A stretch of DNA of 47,710 nucleotides, from NCBI GenBank assembly GCA_021790815.1, contig JAJYFT010000006.1:1-47710 (forward strand), read 5' to 3'. The DNA is from Actinomycetes bacterium (GTDB taxonomy: Bacteria; Actinomycetota; Acidimicrobiia; Acidimicrobiales; JABEUL01). Shown piece after piece: positions 27,550 to 37,298 of the stretch; positions within the stretch are counted from its first letter, which is position 1, and every line of letters starts with the position of its first letter. Made by a program: the position numbers and the translations under genes. Below the pieces are notes generated by a model, which saw only the letters and a list, made by a program, of their open reading frames with translations, was not told the DNA's origin and did no database searches.

Positions 27550-28698
27550 ATGCCCAGTCCCTCTTTGCCTTAGCGTCATATTTGGCGCTGTAGATGGCTA
27601 CTTGCTTTTCTTCCATTGACACCTTAGTCTTTTTGCCCTCTTTATTAGTAACTGAGATCTCTCGTGTATAAAGCCGTGACTTGTTAAAGCCGTCATTTAG
27701 AGCAGAGTAGCCAGACTCATCTAGGACAAAGTTCTTTAGGTCTTTATTAGCCCCACGCACACTTTGAGAAAAGACGTATCCATTACCAGCAATAGTGTTA
27801 AAGGCAATGTTGTTAGCTGTATTAAATCCCTTGTCAGCAACTACTATAGTGCGCTTAATTCCGAAGTTCTTCTTCGTTTCTGCAATCACTGGAATAAGGG
27901 TTTGTGAATCATTGGTGTTGCCAGGAAATAGGCGATAGCTAATTGGGATTCCAGAGGAGTCAGTAAAGAGGCCCATCTGGATAATTGGATCTGGGCGGTG
28001 TTCTTTTGATACTCCTTTTTTTCTGAGATTGTCCTGGTTATCAATTTCAAAGTAGTAATTAGTTACGTCGTAATAAACAAGCTCCGCATTACGACCATAG
28101 ATCTCGGTCGTTTTTCTAACTATGTGTTGCTGTAATGGGTCTTTAAGATCCTTTAGACGACTTAGAGCACGATAGATATCATCTAGTGAAAAGTCCATCT
28201 TTTCAAAGTACCTGTCTTTTTGCTCGAAGTCCTCTTCTTAGAAGCAGGACTAAGTATTCGGGAGAAAACAAGAAGTTTCATGATGTCATTGGTGGGAAAT
28301 TTAGTTTTTCATGCACGAGACCTGTTAGAGAAAAACTTGTTTAACGACAGTTCATGATAAATGAGACTAAGGGCCAAATACCCAAGGTTCTTCCGAAAAT
28401 AATTGTTATTACTAAGAACTGCCGAAAAGTCACTAACTATCGTAACCATTTTCTCTTCTACATCTAGCTCCGCATTCATTTGTTCTACAACTACTTTGAA
28501 ATGGGCAATTGGATCATTAAATTCTTCCTTTAATTTATCCAAGTACCCAAGTGACTTAACAGTTTTTGTACGTGACCGCTTCGTAACTGAGTCCCAATAG
28601 CCACGAGCAATTGAGAGATATTCACGTCCAGCACTTTTACCAACTTTCAAATAAAGAATAAAATCCACTTTGCCAACCTCCCGCGCTATCCGCAGCAT
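27550..28698 (-). pseudogene. Broken IS1634-family transposase
   Basis: A decayed insertion-sequence transposase of the IS1634 branch of the IS4 superfamily. The N-terminal part (28309-28698) ends at an in-frame TGA at 28309-28311. The same frame then continues through KLLVFSRILSPASKK to a frameshift at about 28231-28240. The shifted frame resumes as EDFEQKDRYFEKMDFSLDDI and runs on with the catalytic-core blocks ELVYYDVTNYYFE, GIPISYRLFPGNTNDSQTL and IVVADKGFNTANNI. Similarity ends at KYDAKAKRD, within about 20 bp of the transporter stop codon. The family's C-terminal portion, with the expected catalytic glutamate, is gone. It is non-functional and a sign of past insertion followed by deletion. 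No terminal inverted repeats were found. Confidence 0.85.
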
Positions 28699-28752
28699 TT
28701 AACTCAAATACTTAACAAAAAAATATACAGTCCGAAGTGGACTTATGTCTAA

Positions 28753-28977
28753 ATATTTAGTGAACGCCGTGCCAAACTCGGGGTCAATCAAGGTAGTAAA
28801 ATATACCAAAAGGTTTCGGGAAGATTCCGAAGTATTGAAGATATTATACGTTTCCTAACTTTTCGCAGTTATCTTGAAATAACTTCTAAACAAGGCGTAG
28901 GCCTACTTGACGTACTTGGCAAACTCTTTAGCATGACCCATGCACCCGAGGAGCAAATGGAAGTGTCCTTTAGGTAG
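28753..28977 (+). pseudogene. IS66-family transposase C-terminal remnant
   Basis: A 74-codon open stretch with no proper start. It contains SERRAKLG, then YQKVSGRFRSIEDIIRFL, then RSYLEITSKQGVGLLDVLGK. This matches the layout of the conserved C-terminal end of IS66-type TnpC (NxAERxLR, KxSGxFRS, Y..TARKQG...LDAL). The rest of the transposase is missing. It lies on the opposite strand to, and about 55 bp beyond, the IS1634 fragment, so two elements have decayed at the same spot. The 236 bp that follow, up to the GGDEF gene, hold nothing recognisable. Confidence 0.6.
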
Positions 28978-29213
28978 TATTTGCAATAAGCACAGCATCA
29001 ATTTTAAATAACATGTCGTTATTTACAGTAGTTCAAAGGAGTAAACCCCAACAGTTACAATTTCAATTACAATATGCAACCGTTTAGAATATCTGATACC
29101 CTATTATTACATCGACTTTCGTTTGACGTTAGTTGGGGGATTTACGGTATTAAAACTGTACTCAACATTAAACTAACAGCAAAGAATGCCGATTAATTAG
29201 GTAGAGGAATGTT

Positions 29214-32200
29214 ATGACTTCACCACACGATAATTTCATAGGGGGAATGCCCTCAGCAGACGTGTCTGGGATTGTTACGGGAGCAATAATGCGCTACGTA
29301 AAATCATCTGCCGGCGAAATTGGGCACCAAACAATGGTCCGAGAACTTGGAATCGGGCCAACACAAGCTAGAGTCTTAGAAGATCCAACTTGTTGGGTAT
29401 CAGCTCAAGAAGCTGACGAGCTATTTCAAACAGCTAAACATGTGACTGGTGATCCAGAAGTTGGGAGAAAAATAGGAGCTCACCATCTAAAACTCCACGA
29501 CCAAACTGGAATCGCGGACTTAATGGTTGGCCTTAAAAAAACCCATGATGTAATTTCTAATCTTAGTTCCATATCACCTAAATACACCATGATTTGCGAC
29601 ATCATGCCTCTTGAAGTTGGCGATGCACATGCAGTTATAAGAGTCAGGTCCAGAGATGGGTATAAACGAAGTCTTCAATTCTGTCTTTTCACTCAAGGAA
29701 TGCTAACTCAAATACCTGTGCTTTTTGGTCTTGTGCCTGCTGTCGTAACTGAAACTGAGTGCGAAGCGAGAGGAGGAAGATTTTGCCTATACAGCGTAGC
29801 ATGGCAAGAACAGCAATGGTCTTCCTTCATTGATGAAGGTACTTCACTTTTTGCTATGGCGTGGGAAGAAGATACAGTTGCAGAAACTGACTCACATCTA
29901 TTTTTAGATACTGCGACTGAGATAGAACAGCTAAAAGGACAGGTAAACTCGCTCTCGAGCAGACTTGAGGAAGTATACACAACTGCTAGCGAACTATTAG
30001 AGTCGGACGATCTAGACGCAATTTTAAGAAGCATTACACGAAGAGCTGCCCATGGTGTCAATGCACCAAAGTTCTTGCTGGCCGTGCGGACATCAGATGA
30101 AGAAGAACTACGAGTTGATCAAACTGGCTTTACACCAGCAGAAGCAAATTTAGTTACAAGAGACCTCATCGAAGGTCATCTTGACGATAAGGATGGGTCA
30201 AAATTAATTGTCGAGATTGCATCTGCTAGACAGCACTATGGTTGGTTAGTTGCGATGCTGCAAGAACGCATGAGGTTCTTAGAAAATGATAGACAAACTT
30301 TGACTCTTTATGCAGGATACGCTGCAACTGCACTCGATGTTGCCACATCTTTAATGATTGCAAGACGTAGGGATGCAACAGCTAGATCGTTGCTCGCGTT
30401 TGGTACTGCAGTTTCAACTACTAAAAGCCGACAAGAAGTAGCCAAAATGCTCGCCGATACGGTTCCAGATGTTTTAGGTGCAGTTGGTGCAGTAGTCCTG
30501 CTCTATGATGCAGAAAAAGACGAGCTGGTCGAAACCGCTCGGAACGTTCCCCCTACTGAAGAAGTGAACGTTCCAATTGAGACAGTAAGAATTCCTCCAG
30601 AGGGGATACCTGGTATTGAAAACATCATGAAGGGAGGCGAAGCTCTCGTATTTACCCTCAACGATCCTCAACAACGAGTTCTTTTAGAGCCCTGGAAAGT
30701 TACGTCTGGTCTAGTGGCGCCGTTGGTTTCAGGCGAGAAATTCATAGGTACAGTTCACGCTGGATTTGTTACTGAGAAGACAACCGATATTAAGATCGAC
30801 TCAGATTTAAGAGAGCGCTTCAGTGGGCTATGCAACCTTGCTGTTACCGCATTTGAAAATGCTCGACTTATGGAACAGATTTCTCATATGGCCTGGCACG
30901 ACGCATTAACTGGGCTTCCAAATAGACGAGTTTTTGAAGACAGAGTTCGCCAGGAACTAACCCGAATACAACGAACAGGTGAGTCATTGACCGTTTTCTA
31001 CGTGGATCTCGACAGATTTAAGCAAGTCAATGACACCATGGGTCATGCGGCAGGAGACGATCTAATCTGTCAAGTCGCTAACCGTCTTTCAGAGAGCGTA
31101 AGAAATCAAGACACCGTAGCTCGTCTGGGAGGTGATGAATTTGCTGTACTTTTGCCTGGGCTTCAAGACATGCAAGTCATAGAGCGACTTGCAAAACGTA
31201 TGTTAGTTAACCTTCAAACGCCATTTACTATTCTCGGACAAGAAGTAAACTCCTCTGGATCAATCGGGGTTGCTTGTACCGGTGGAAGATTGGATATTAC
31301 ATTTGATGAATTAGTGCACGAAGCTGACATGGCAATGTATAAGTCTAAGACTCTGGGAAGAAACACCTACGAAGTATATTCTGAAGACAGTGCAGAAGCT
31401 CCAAAACAACAGGCGGCTCTTGCTGAAGATCTATTAAATGCTAAAGACAATGGTGAACTTGAAATACTTTATCAGGCTCAAATTGATCTTTCGAACATGA
31501 GCATAGTTGGAGTTGAAGCACTTTTAAGATGGAATCATCCCAGGCTTGGCCGACTCCTTCCCGCAGCTTTTCTGTCAGCAGCTGAAAACTACCACGTCCT
31601 CCCTCAAATAGACCAGTGGGTCATTGAAACTGCATGTAGACAAGGTAGTGTGTGGGACTCTTTAGGTCTTTCTCCTATAAAGATTGGAATAAACCTTACA
31701 GTTTCAGATCTAGCCTCAGAGTCATTTTCAACCTCAGTCTTAGAAATCATTAGGACTACTGGATTTAATCCTGAAAGACTAGAATTTGAGATTTCACAAA
31801 ATATTGCCAACCTACAGGGAACTCCGGCGTATAAAACATATGAAGAATTAAAGGCACTCGGGGTAAAAATTGCGGTTGATGATGCAGGAAGTCGTCAGGA
31901 GATGCTTGACACACTTAAAGATTTTGCAATTGATACTTTTAAGATTGACAGGGCACTAGTTCAAGGTTTTGCCTCAGAAACAGCAGACAACAACGATAGT
32001 CAATCTCGGTCAAACGACATTGATGAAGCTCGACACGAAGCCGCTCTCATAGCAATAACTGAATTGGCAAAAAGCATGGGAGCTCAACTAATTGGAGAAG
32101 GTGTTGAAACGTCTGAACAGAGAGACAAGCTAGTTGCTGCAGGGTGCACTGTTCTACAGGGCTACTTCTTTAGCCCTCCTGTAAGAGCAAGAGATATCGT

Positions 32201-32246
32201 TGTAATGATTCAAGCTTCAGCACACGAAACTTCTGTAATCGGCTAA
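29214..32246 (+). CDS. GGDEF-EAL cyclic di-GMP regulator with GAF domains
   Basis: A 1010-residue soluble signalling protein. Residues ~1-200 form a sensory domain ending in CEARGGRFCLYSVAW; two cysteines flank a short strand, as in V4R-like ligand-binding domains, but I cannot name it surely. A coiled coil near 235-255 leads to a GAF-like domain (~260-380) and a second one (~390-545). The GGDEF domain has its intact signature at 639-643 and an intact RxxD inhibition site (RNQD, 630-633), so it probably makes c-di-GMP. The EAL domain keeps Glu768, the Asp889-Asp890 pair, FKIDR and GEGVET. However, the EITE motif reads EISQ and the loop DDFGTG reads DDAGSR, so phosphodiesterase activity is doubtful. 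It has no membrane segments. Confidence 0.9.
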   Translation: MTSPHDNFIGGMPSADVSGIVTGAIMRYVKSSAGEIGHQTMVRELGIGPTQARVLEDPTCWVSAQEADELFQTAKHVTGDPEVGRKIGAHHLKLHDQTGIADLMVGLKKTHDVISNLSSISPKYTMICDIMPLEVGDAHAVIRVRSRDGYKRSLQFCLFTQGMLTQIPVLFGLVPAVVTETECEARGGRFCLYSVAWQEQQWSSFIDEGTSLFAMAWEEDTVAETDSHLFLDTATEIEQLKGQVNSLSSRLEEVYTTASELLESDDLDAILRSITRRAAHGVNAPKFLLAVRTSDEEELRVDQTGFTPAEANLVTRDLIEGHLDDKDGSKLIVEIASARQHYGWLVAMLQERMRFLENDRQTLTLYAGYAATALDVATSLMIARRRDATARSLLAFGTAVSTTKSRQEVAKMLADTVPDVLGAVGAVVLLYDAEKDELVETARNVPPTEEVNVPIETVRIPPEGIPGIENIMKGGEALVFTLNDPQQRVLLEPWKVTSGLVAPLVSGEKFIGTVHAGFVTEKTTDIKIDSDLRERFSGLCNLAVTAFENARLMEQISHMAWHDALTGLPNRRVFEDRVRQELTRIQRTGESLTVFYVDLDRFKQVNDTMGHAAGDDLICQVANRLSESVRNQDTVARLGGDEFAVLLPGLQDMQVIERLAKRMLVNLQTPFTILGQEVNSSGSIGVACTGGRLDITFDELVHEADMAMYKSKTLGRNTYEVYSEDSAEAPKQQAALAEDLLNAKDNGELEILYQAQIDLSNMSIVGVEALLRWNHPRLGRLLPAAFLSAAENYHVLPQIDQWVIETACRQGSVWDSLGLSPIKIGINLTVSDLASESFSTSVLEIIRTTGFNPERLEFEISQNIANLQGTPAYKTYEELKALGVKIAVDDAGSRQEMLDTLKDFAIDTFKIDRALVQGFASETADNNDSQSRSNDIDEARHEAALIAITELAKSMGAQLIGEGVETSEQRDKLVAAGCTVLQGYFFSPPVRARDIVVMIQASAHETSVIG

Positions 32247-32253
32247 ACAGTAT

Positions 32254-33630
32254 TTAGACGCTTAATGAAGGAATAGTTCTCAGACCCTCATCAAATCTTT
32301 CTTGAGTTATATCTTCATCTCTCATATTTCCACTTAAGTAAGCATCGTATGATGCTAGATCTAGGTGACCATGGCCACACAAAGCCGTTAGTATGACCTT
32401 TTCTTCACCTGTCTCTTTACATTTTTTAGCTTCACGAATCGCAGCTGCGATTGCATGCGTTGGCTCGGGCGCAGGAACTATTCCCTCAGTCCGGGCAAAC
32501 TTGACAGCTGCTTCAAAACACTCTAGTTGAGGAATTGAAATTGCTTCCATCAACCCAAGTTCATAGATATGTGAGATGAGAGGTGACATGCCGTGGTATC
32601 TAAGCCCACCAGCATGTATTGGGTCAGGTATGAAATCGTGACCCAATGTATGCATTTTTAATAGTGGTGTCATTCCTGCAGTATCGCCAAAGTCATATGC
32701 ATATATGCCCTGCGTCAAAGACGGACACGACGCTGGCTCAACTGCTCTAATTACAGGATTAATTTTTCCTTTAAGCTTTTCACGCAAAAATGGAAATGAT
32801 AGTCCGCCAAAGTTCGACCCACCTCCAGTACACCCAACCAACAAGTCAGGACCCGTCTCCCCAGCTTTCTGAAGCTGAAGAATAGCTTCTTCACCAATTA
32901 TTGTTTGGTGAAGCAATACATGATTTAGAACGCTTCCTAACGCATATCTAATTGCTGGGTCTTTAGCGGCTACTTCAACTGCTTCTGAAATTGCTATGCC
33001 TAGTGACCCGGTGTGTTCCGCATTCCGCGCGAGTATTGCTCTTCCAGCTTCAGTTAAGTTGCTAGGAGATCGATGAACTTTACCTCCAAATACTTCCATC
33101 ATAATTTTTCTATAAGGCTTCTGGTCGTAAGAAGCGGCAACTTGGAATACCTCGCACTCGAGACCATAGAGAGCACACGCATATGAAAGCGCAGTGCCCC
33201 ACTGCCCTGCTCCGGTTTCCGTCGTCAACTTCTTTATTCCACTTTTGGCGTTGTAGTAAGCCTGCGGAACTGCAGTATTTGGCTTGTGCGAGCCAGCCGG
33301 AGAAACACCTTCATACTTGTAATAAATCCTCGCAGGAGTCCCAAGCTCTTTTTCTAAAGTGTGAGCCCTATAAAGCGGAGATGGCCTCCACTGGCGATAA
33401 ACGTCAAGCACCCCACCTGGAATGTCTATATAACTTTCCTGTGACACTTCTTGAAGTATTAAGTCCATGGGAAATAGTGGCGCTAAGTCATCTGGTCCAA
33501 CTGGCTCATGCGTCCCTGGGTGAAGAGGTGGAGGTGGTGGAGAAGGGAGATCTGGCACTACGTTATACCAAGTCGTTGGCATCTCATTTTCGTATAGAAC
33601 GTACTTATGCTGATTAATTTTGTCCGACAC
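32254..33630 (-). CDS. trpB2: TrpB2-type tryptophan synthase beta-like protein
   Basis: A 458-residue PLP enzyme of the TrpB2 group, which is longer than classical TrpB. The cofactor lysine is Lys116 in GSHKPNTA, and the phosphate cup is [31 protein letters not shown] and [10 protein letters not shown] are TrpB2 hallmarks. The N-terminus has a run of five prolines ([16 protein letters not shown]), usual in TrpB2. It joins indole and serine to make tryptophan, and is thought to salvage indole where no TrpA partner is present. No trpA or other trp gene is nearby. The start is a GTG with AAAGGAGA upstream. It converges with the GGDEF-EAL gene, 7 bp apart. Confidence 0.93.
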   Translation of the reverse strand: MSDKINQHKYVLYENEMPTTWYNVVPDLPSPPPPPLHPGTHEPVGPDDLAPLFPMDLILQEVSQESYIDIPGGVLDVYRQWRPSPLYRAHTLEKELGTPARIYYKYEGVSPAGSHKPNTAVPQAYYNAKSGIKKLTTETGAGQWGTALSYACALYGLECEVFQVAASYDQKPYRKIMMEVFGGKVHRSPSNLTEAGRAILARNAEHTGSLGIAISEAVEVAAKDPAIRYALGSVLNHVLLHQTIIGEEAILQLQKAGETGPDLLVGCTGGGSNFGGLSFPFLREKLKGKINPVIRAVEPASCPSLTQGIYAYDFGDTAGMTPLLKMHTLGHDFIPDPIHAGGLRYHGMSPLISHIYELGLMEAISIPQLECFEAAVKFARTEGIVPAPEPTHAIAAAIREAKKCKETGEEKVILTALCGHGHLDLASYDAYLSGNMRDEDITQERFDEGLRTIPSLSV

Positions 33631-34083
33631 TGGTTGTCTCCTTTTGATCCACGTAAAAAACTTTTTTGAAATAAATACTTTGCAACTTAATTAACTTTTT
33701 AATCTTACTGGACTTTCCTTCGTTTATTTAAATTTTTGAGTTTTCGCTATATGACGACGCTATTCAAATTTTTCTTCGAAAAAATAGCTTTCGACTGAAA
33801 TTAAATTTCAACTCACACCGTTCCCTCAAAGTTACGGCCATAAAGATAGCGTTCTAGCAAATAATCTGCAAGCATAAAGTGAAGTTTCAAAAGTATTTCT
33901 TGGAGCAAAACAGAATATAACTTCTTGTAAGTGCCATTGTCCACTTAGGCGAGGATTTAATATAGTGGGAATAAACTCCTGGTGAGTGACTTAATTTCAT
34001 TTCCCAATTAAACTATGTATAAGTAGGAAAACACTGGTAGGTGGTAGGATAAAGTTACTTAATTTTGACGAATTGGAGGCTGA
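33631..34083. other. 453-bp divergent intergenic region with a palindrome
   Basis: No gene is visible between trpB2 and mscL, which diverge. It is very AT-rich. The only clear structure is a perfect 15-bp palindrome, TGAAATTAAATTTCA, at 33796-33810, the size of a dimeric regulator site. A Shine-Dalgarno GGAGG stands at 34074-34079 for mscL. Promoters for both genes must lie here. Confidence 0.5.
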
Positions 34084-34488
34084 ATGAAGGGATTTAAAGA
34101 TTTTATTTTTAAAGGAAATGTTGTCGATATGGCCGTTGCTATCGTAGTTGGCATTGCATTCAACAACTTAGTTCAAGCGCTTGTGAAAGACATAATAACA
34201 CCTTTAGTTGGCATCCCTGGGAAAGTAGACTTTTCTACACTTTCCTTTACAATTAATCATTCGGTATTTAGGTATGGCGATTTTATAAACTATATGGTGT
34301 CTTTCTTGATATTGGCTGCGTCTGTTTACTTTCTAATCGTTAAGCCTTTTGGCAAAATAATGAAAACGCTAAGCAAGCCTAGCGATCCAGTAGTTAAGAA
34401 CTGTGATTTTTGTTTGAGTGAAATCCCGATGCAGGCAACGAAATGTGCTTTCTGCACATCCGATATTCCCGCCAAAACTTCTGTCTAA
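34084..34488 (+). CDS. mscL: Large-conductance mechanosensitive channel with C-terminal zinc ribbon
   Basis: A 134-residue MscL. The N-terminus FKDFIFKGNVVDMAVAIVVG carries the first pore helix (about residues 14-36), and the second transmembrane helix spans about 66-88. This pentameric channel opens under membrane tension and protects against hypo-osmotic shock. Instead of the usual short helical bundle alone, the C-terminus ends with two CxxC pairs (Cys107/110 and Cys121/124) that would form a small zinc ribbon. It has a strong GGAGG ribosome-binding site and stands alone, followed by tRNA-Pro. Confidence 0.92.
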   Translation: MKGFKDFIFKGNVVDMAVAIVVGIAFNNLVQALVKDIITPLVGIPGKVDFSTLSFTINHSVFRYGDFINYMVSFLILAASVYFLIVKPFGKIMKTLSKPSDPVVKNCDFCLSEIPMQATKCAFCTSDIPAKTSV

Positions 34489-34609
34489 CGCTTAGTAGGA
34501 GGGAATGAGAACTGGGAATTGAGCAACAAAATTTGCGAACAGTAGTATTTTTAGATTCCAAATTCTCAAAAGCTATAAATATGATTCTACGCCGTTATTA
34601 ATTTTGAGC

Positions 34610-34615
34610 TAAAAT
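34610..34615 (+). promoter_or_regulatory. Probable -10 element of the tRNA-Pro gene
   Basis: TAAAAT lies ten bases before the first base of the tRNA, a good distance for a -10 hexamer. No clear TTGACA stands 17 bp upstream, which is common in actinobacterial promoters. Confidence 0.4.
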
Positions 34616-34624
34616 ACACAGTAT

Positions 34625-34701
34625 CGGGCTGTGGCGCAGTTTGGCAGCGCGCCTGCTTTGGGAGCAGGAGGCCCCGGGTTCAAATCCCGGCAGCCCGACC
34701 A
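34625..34701 (+). tRNA. tRNA-Pro (anticodon UGG)
   Basis: The full cloverleaf can be folded by eye. The acceptor stem pairs CGGGCTG with CAGCCCG; the D arm has GCGC pairing GCGC around AGTTTGGCA; the anticodon stem pairs CCTGC with GCAGG around loop TTTGGGA (anticodon TGG); and the T arm pairs CCGGG with CCCGG around TTCAAAT. The discriminator base is A and CCA is genome-encoded. UGG reads CCA and, by wobble, other proline codons. Confidence 0.97.
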
Positions 34702-34884
34702 GGTATTACTAGTTCATCAGAATCTTCATTCCAAAAACGCTAATAAGTAATAAAATCCGATTTCGTTTAAAATGGATCAATTTCTCCAACAAATCAGTCA
34801 ATATATCAGTGAAACATTAGATACATTGTTTACATCCTACAAATTCGCCACTAAGATAGTTTATTATCTCATAAAGGAGGAATA

Positions 34885-35319
34885 ATGCCTAAAGTTAGGG
34901 ACATTCTGCTTTCAAAGGGATTTGATATTGTGACGGCACAAAGCGAAATGACTATTGCTGATTGCGCTAAATTACTAAAGGCGAAATCAATCGGAGCGGT
35001 AGTTGTTTCGGATGAAGGAGTTAAAGTTCAAGGAATTATTTCTGAACGAGACATTGTCAGGGCTTTCGCATCGAATCCAGAAGACATATTAAGTCTAAAA
35101 GTAAGCGACATAATGACTAAAAACGTAACCAGTTGTTCAGCAGATCATGACATTGAACATGTTATGAGAATGATGACAGATTACAAGATAAGGCACGTAC
35201 CAGTCATGTCTGAAAACAGATTAATTGGCGTAATTAGCATTGGAGACGTTGTTAAATATCGAATTGACACCTTAGAAAAAGAACGTAAAGAACTCTACGA
35301 ATACATCGGCGCCCGTTAA
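34885..35319 (+). CDS. Tandem CBS-domain protein
   Basis: A 144-residue protein made of two CBS repeats. The first (about residues 8-65) contains MTIADCAKLLKAKSIGAVVVSDE and GIISERDIVRAF; the second (about 73-130) contains VSDIMTKNVTSC and HVPVMSENRLIGVISIGDVVK. Paired CBS repeats bind adenine nucleotides and regulate partners. Stand-alone versions of this kind are common in actinobacteria, often called hypoxic-response-like, with unknown partners. The ribosome-binding site AAAGGAGGAATA is excellent. It converges with dxs, whose stop is only 3 bp away, with no terminator between. Confidence 0.9.
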   Translation: MPKVRDILLSKGFDIVTAQSEMTIADCAKLLKAKSIGAVVVSDEGVKVQGIISERDIVRAFASNPEDILSLKVSDIMTKNVTSCSADHDIEHVMRMMTDYKIRHVPVMSENRLIGVISIGDVVKYRIDTLEKERKELYEYIGAR

Positions 35320-35322
35320 CAG

Positions 35323-37218
35323 TTATTTTTTTGCTAGCAAAGCTTTAACGGAATTTGCAATTCCAGGTCCATCAAGTCCAAGGTCTTTTAGAATGTCATC
35401 AGGTTTGGCTTGAGGCAAGAATACATTCGGGATTCCGAGTGTAATGAAGTTCGGTACTAAAACTTCGTCTCCGGCCAAATCAAAAAGATCGTCTCTTAAA
35501 TGCGAACCAGCGCCTCCAATATAATAACCGTCTTCGACAGTGATAACCATTTGGTGATTTAATGCATCTTTTAACATTGCCTGGTCAGATGGTCTCACCA
35601 CTCTAACATCATAAAGCGTAACAGAAACTCCACTGCTTTCTAAAATTGCAGTCGCATCAAGTGCCGCTTGAACCATCTTGCCAACAGCAAGGATTGCAAC
35701 AGATCCATCTCCACTGCGTAGCTTCAAAGAGTTAAGTCCCGATCCAACGAACTCATCATCTGTTACCCGAGCAACTGTCTTAGGATATCGAATAGCAGCA
35801 GGTCCATCCCACTGAAGTGCTGATTCAAGCATTCTTGAAATATCTGCAACTGACGAAGGTGCAAAAACAGCAACGTCAGGAACTGAAAGCATCAAAACCA
35901 TGTCTAAAACTCCATGATGACTAGGACCATCATCACCTGTTATTCCGGCTCTATCGAGAGCAAATATTACAGGCAGTGAGTGCAATCCTACGTCTAAGTT
36001 TGCCTGGTCAAAAGCTCTAGTAAGAAACGTTGAATAGATTGCTACGACCGGTCTCATCCCGCCCATTGCCATACCGGCAGCTGCAGTTACCGCTTGTTGT
36101 TCTGCAATACCAACGTCAAAAAATCGATCCGGGAACTTTTCCTGAAATTGCAACAAACCTGTCGGGCCTGGCATTGCTGCAGTAATTGCAACTACATCAC
36201 TTCTTCTTTCACCAAGTTCAACCAGAGCCTTAGAAAACGCATCCGTATAAGTAGTTGGAGAGACACTCTTAATTGAACCATTAGCTTTTATCGACGCTTT
36301 CACGTCGTGAAGTCTTTGGATATCGTCTTCCTCAGCCGGAGCATATCCTTTGCCTTTATGCGTTATCACGTGCACAACGATAGGACCGTGCCACGCTTTA
36401 GCGTTTTCGAGAGCCTGTTCGATCTGTACTATGTTGTGACCATCGAGTGGACCAATATATCGCACCCCCAGTGCTTCAAAAAATACGTGCGGTTCAACAA
36501 GTTCCCTTAAGGCAGAAGTCAGTACGTGAACTCCAGAATATGCCATTGGTCCCATTACGGGAATCTCTTTTAGTGCTCTTCTCAGCTTCTCTCTTACTTG
36601 GACATAGGAAGAGTTAACACGTAAGTGGCTCAAACTAACCGATAGCCTTGAAATTGTTGGCGCATAACTTCTGCCATTATCGTTCAGTACAATTATGGCT
36701 GGTACACCCCGATGCCCTAAATTATTCAGTGCTTCATAAGCCATACCCCCGGTTAATGCCCCGTCACCTACGACTGCCACTACTCGTCTAGGCTCCTGGG
36801 ACGAATTAACGCCCGACTTAGCATGTTCAAAAGCCAAGGATAGGCCAAAGGCATAACTCAATGCCGTTGAAGCGTGCGAATTCTCAATCCAATCATGCTG
36901 AGACTCACTTCTATTTGGGTAGCCACTAAGCCCATGTTTTTGACGCAAGGTATCAAAATTTTTCAATCTACCAGTCAATATCTTATGGACATATGCTTGA
37001 TGGCCGGTATCAAAGAGAATTGCATCTCTAGGAGAATCAAAAACCCTATGAAGTGCTAAAGTCAGTTCAACTACTCCTAAGTTTGATCCTAGATGCCCAC
37101 CCATCTTGGAAACGGTTTCAACTATAAACTCCCTAATTTCATCGGCGAGAACCGAAAGTTCATCATAAGACAGATTTTTGATATCTTCTGGTGAGTTTAT
37201 ATTGTGCAAAATTTCCAT
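35323..37218 (-). CDS. dxs: 1-deoxy-D-xylulose-5-phosphate synthase
   Basis: A 631-residue thiamine-diphosphate enzyme that condenses pyruvate with glyceraldehyde 3-phosphate, the first step of the MEP isoprenoid pathway. Visible blocks are GHQAYVHKILTGR, the ThDP/magnesium motif GDGALTGGMAYEALNN, DGHNIVQIEQAL, the GIAEQQAVTAAAGMA pyrimidine-domain block and DRAGITGDDGPSHHG. The length matches the family. It is monocistronic or paired with the upstream thioesterase gene on the same strand, about 80 bp away. Confidence 0.96.
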   Translation of the reverse strand: MEILHNINSPEDIKNLSYDELSVLADEIREFIVETVSKMGGHLGSNLGVVELTLALHRVFDSPRDAILFDTGHQAYVHKILTGRLKNFDTLRQKHGLSGYPNRSESQHDWIENSHASTALSYAFGLSLAFEHAKSGVNSSQEPRRVVAVVGDGALTGGMAYEALNNLGHRGVPAIIVLNDNGRSYAPTISRLSVSLSHLRVNSSYVQVREKLRRALKEIPVMGPMAYSGVHVLTSALRELVEPHVFFEALGVRYIGPLDGHNIVQIEQALENAKAWHGPIVVHVITHKGKGYAPAEEDDIQRLHDVKASIKANGSIKSVSPTTYTDAFSKALVELGERRSDVVAITAAMPGPTGLLQFQEKFPDRFFDVGIAEQQAVTAAAGMAMGGMRPVVAIYSTFLTRAFDQANLDVGLHSLPVIFALDRAGITGDDGPSHHGVLDMVLMLSVPDVAVFAPSSVADISRMLESALQWDGPAAIRYPKTVARVTDDEFVGSGLNSLKLRSGDGSVAILAVGKMVQAALDATAILESSGVSVTLYDVRVVRPSDQAMLKDALNHQMVITVEDGYYIGGAGSHLRDDLFDLAGDEVLVPNFITLGIPNVFLPQAKPDDILKDLGLDGPGIANSVKALLAKK

Positions 37219-37298
37219 TAAATCTCCACTTATAAGGTTATCTCGAATTTATACGAAATAGATGTGTTTTAGAAAAATGTTGCAAATATGAGAGCAAA

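Noticed and set aside
33183-33617. A 144-codon plus-strand frame
   Set aside because: Antisense to trpB2, whose reading frame has the full set of cofactor motifs.
34497-34525. AGGAGG followed by an ATG and a five-codon frame after mscL
   Set aside because: Too short to support as a gene or leader peptide; the next gene is a tRNA, so attenuation is not expected.
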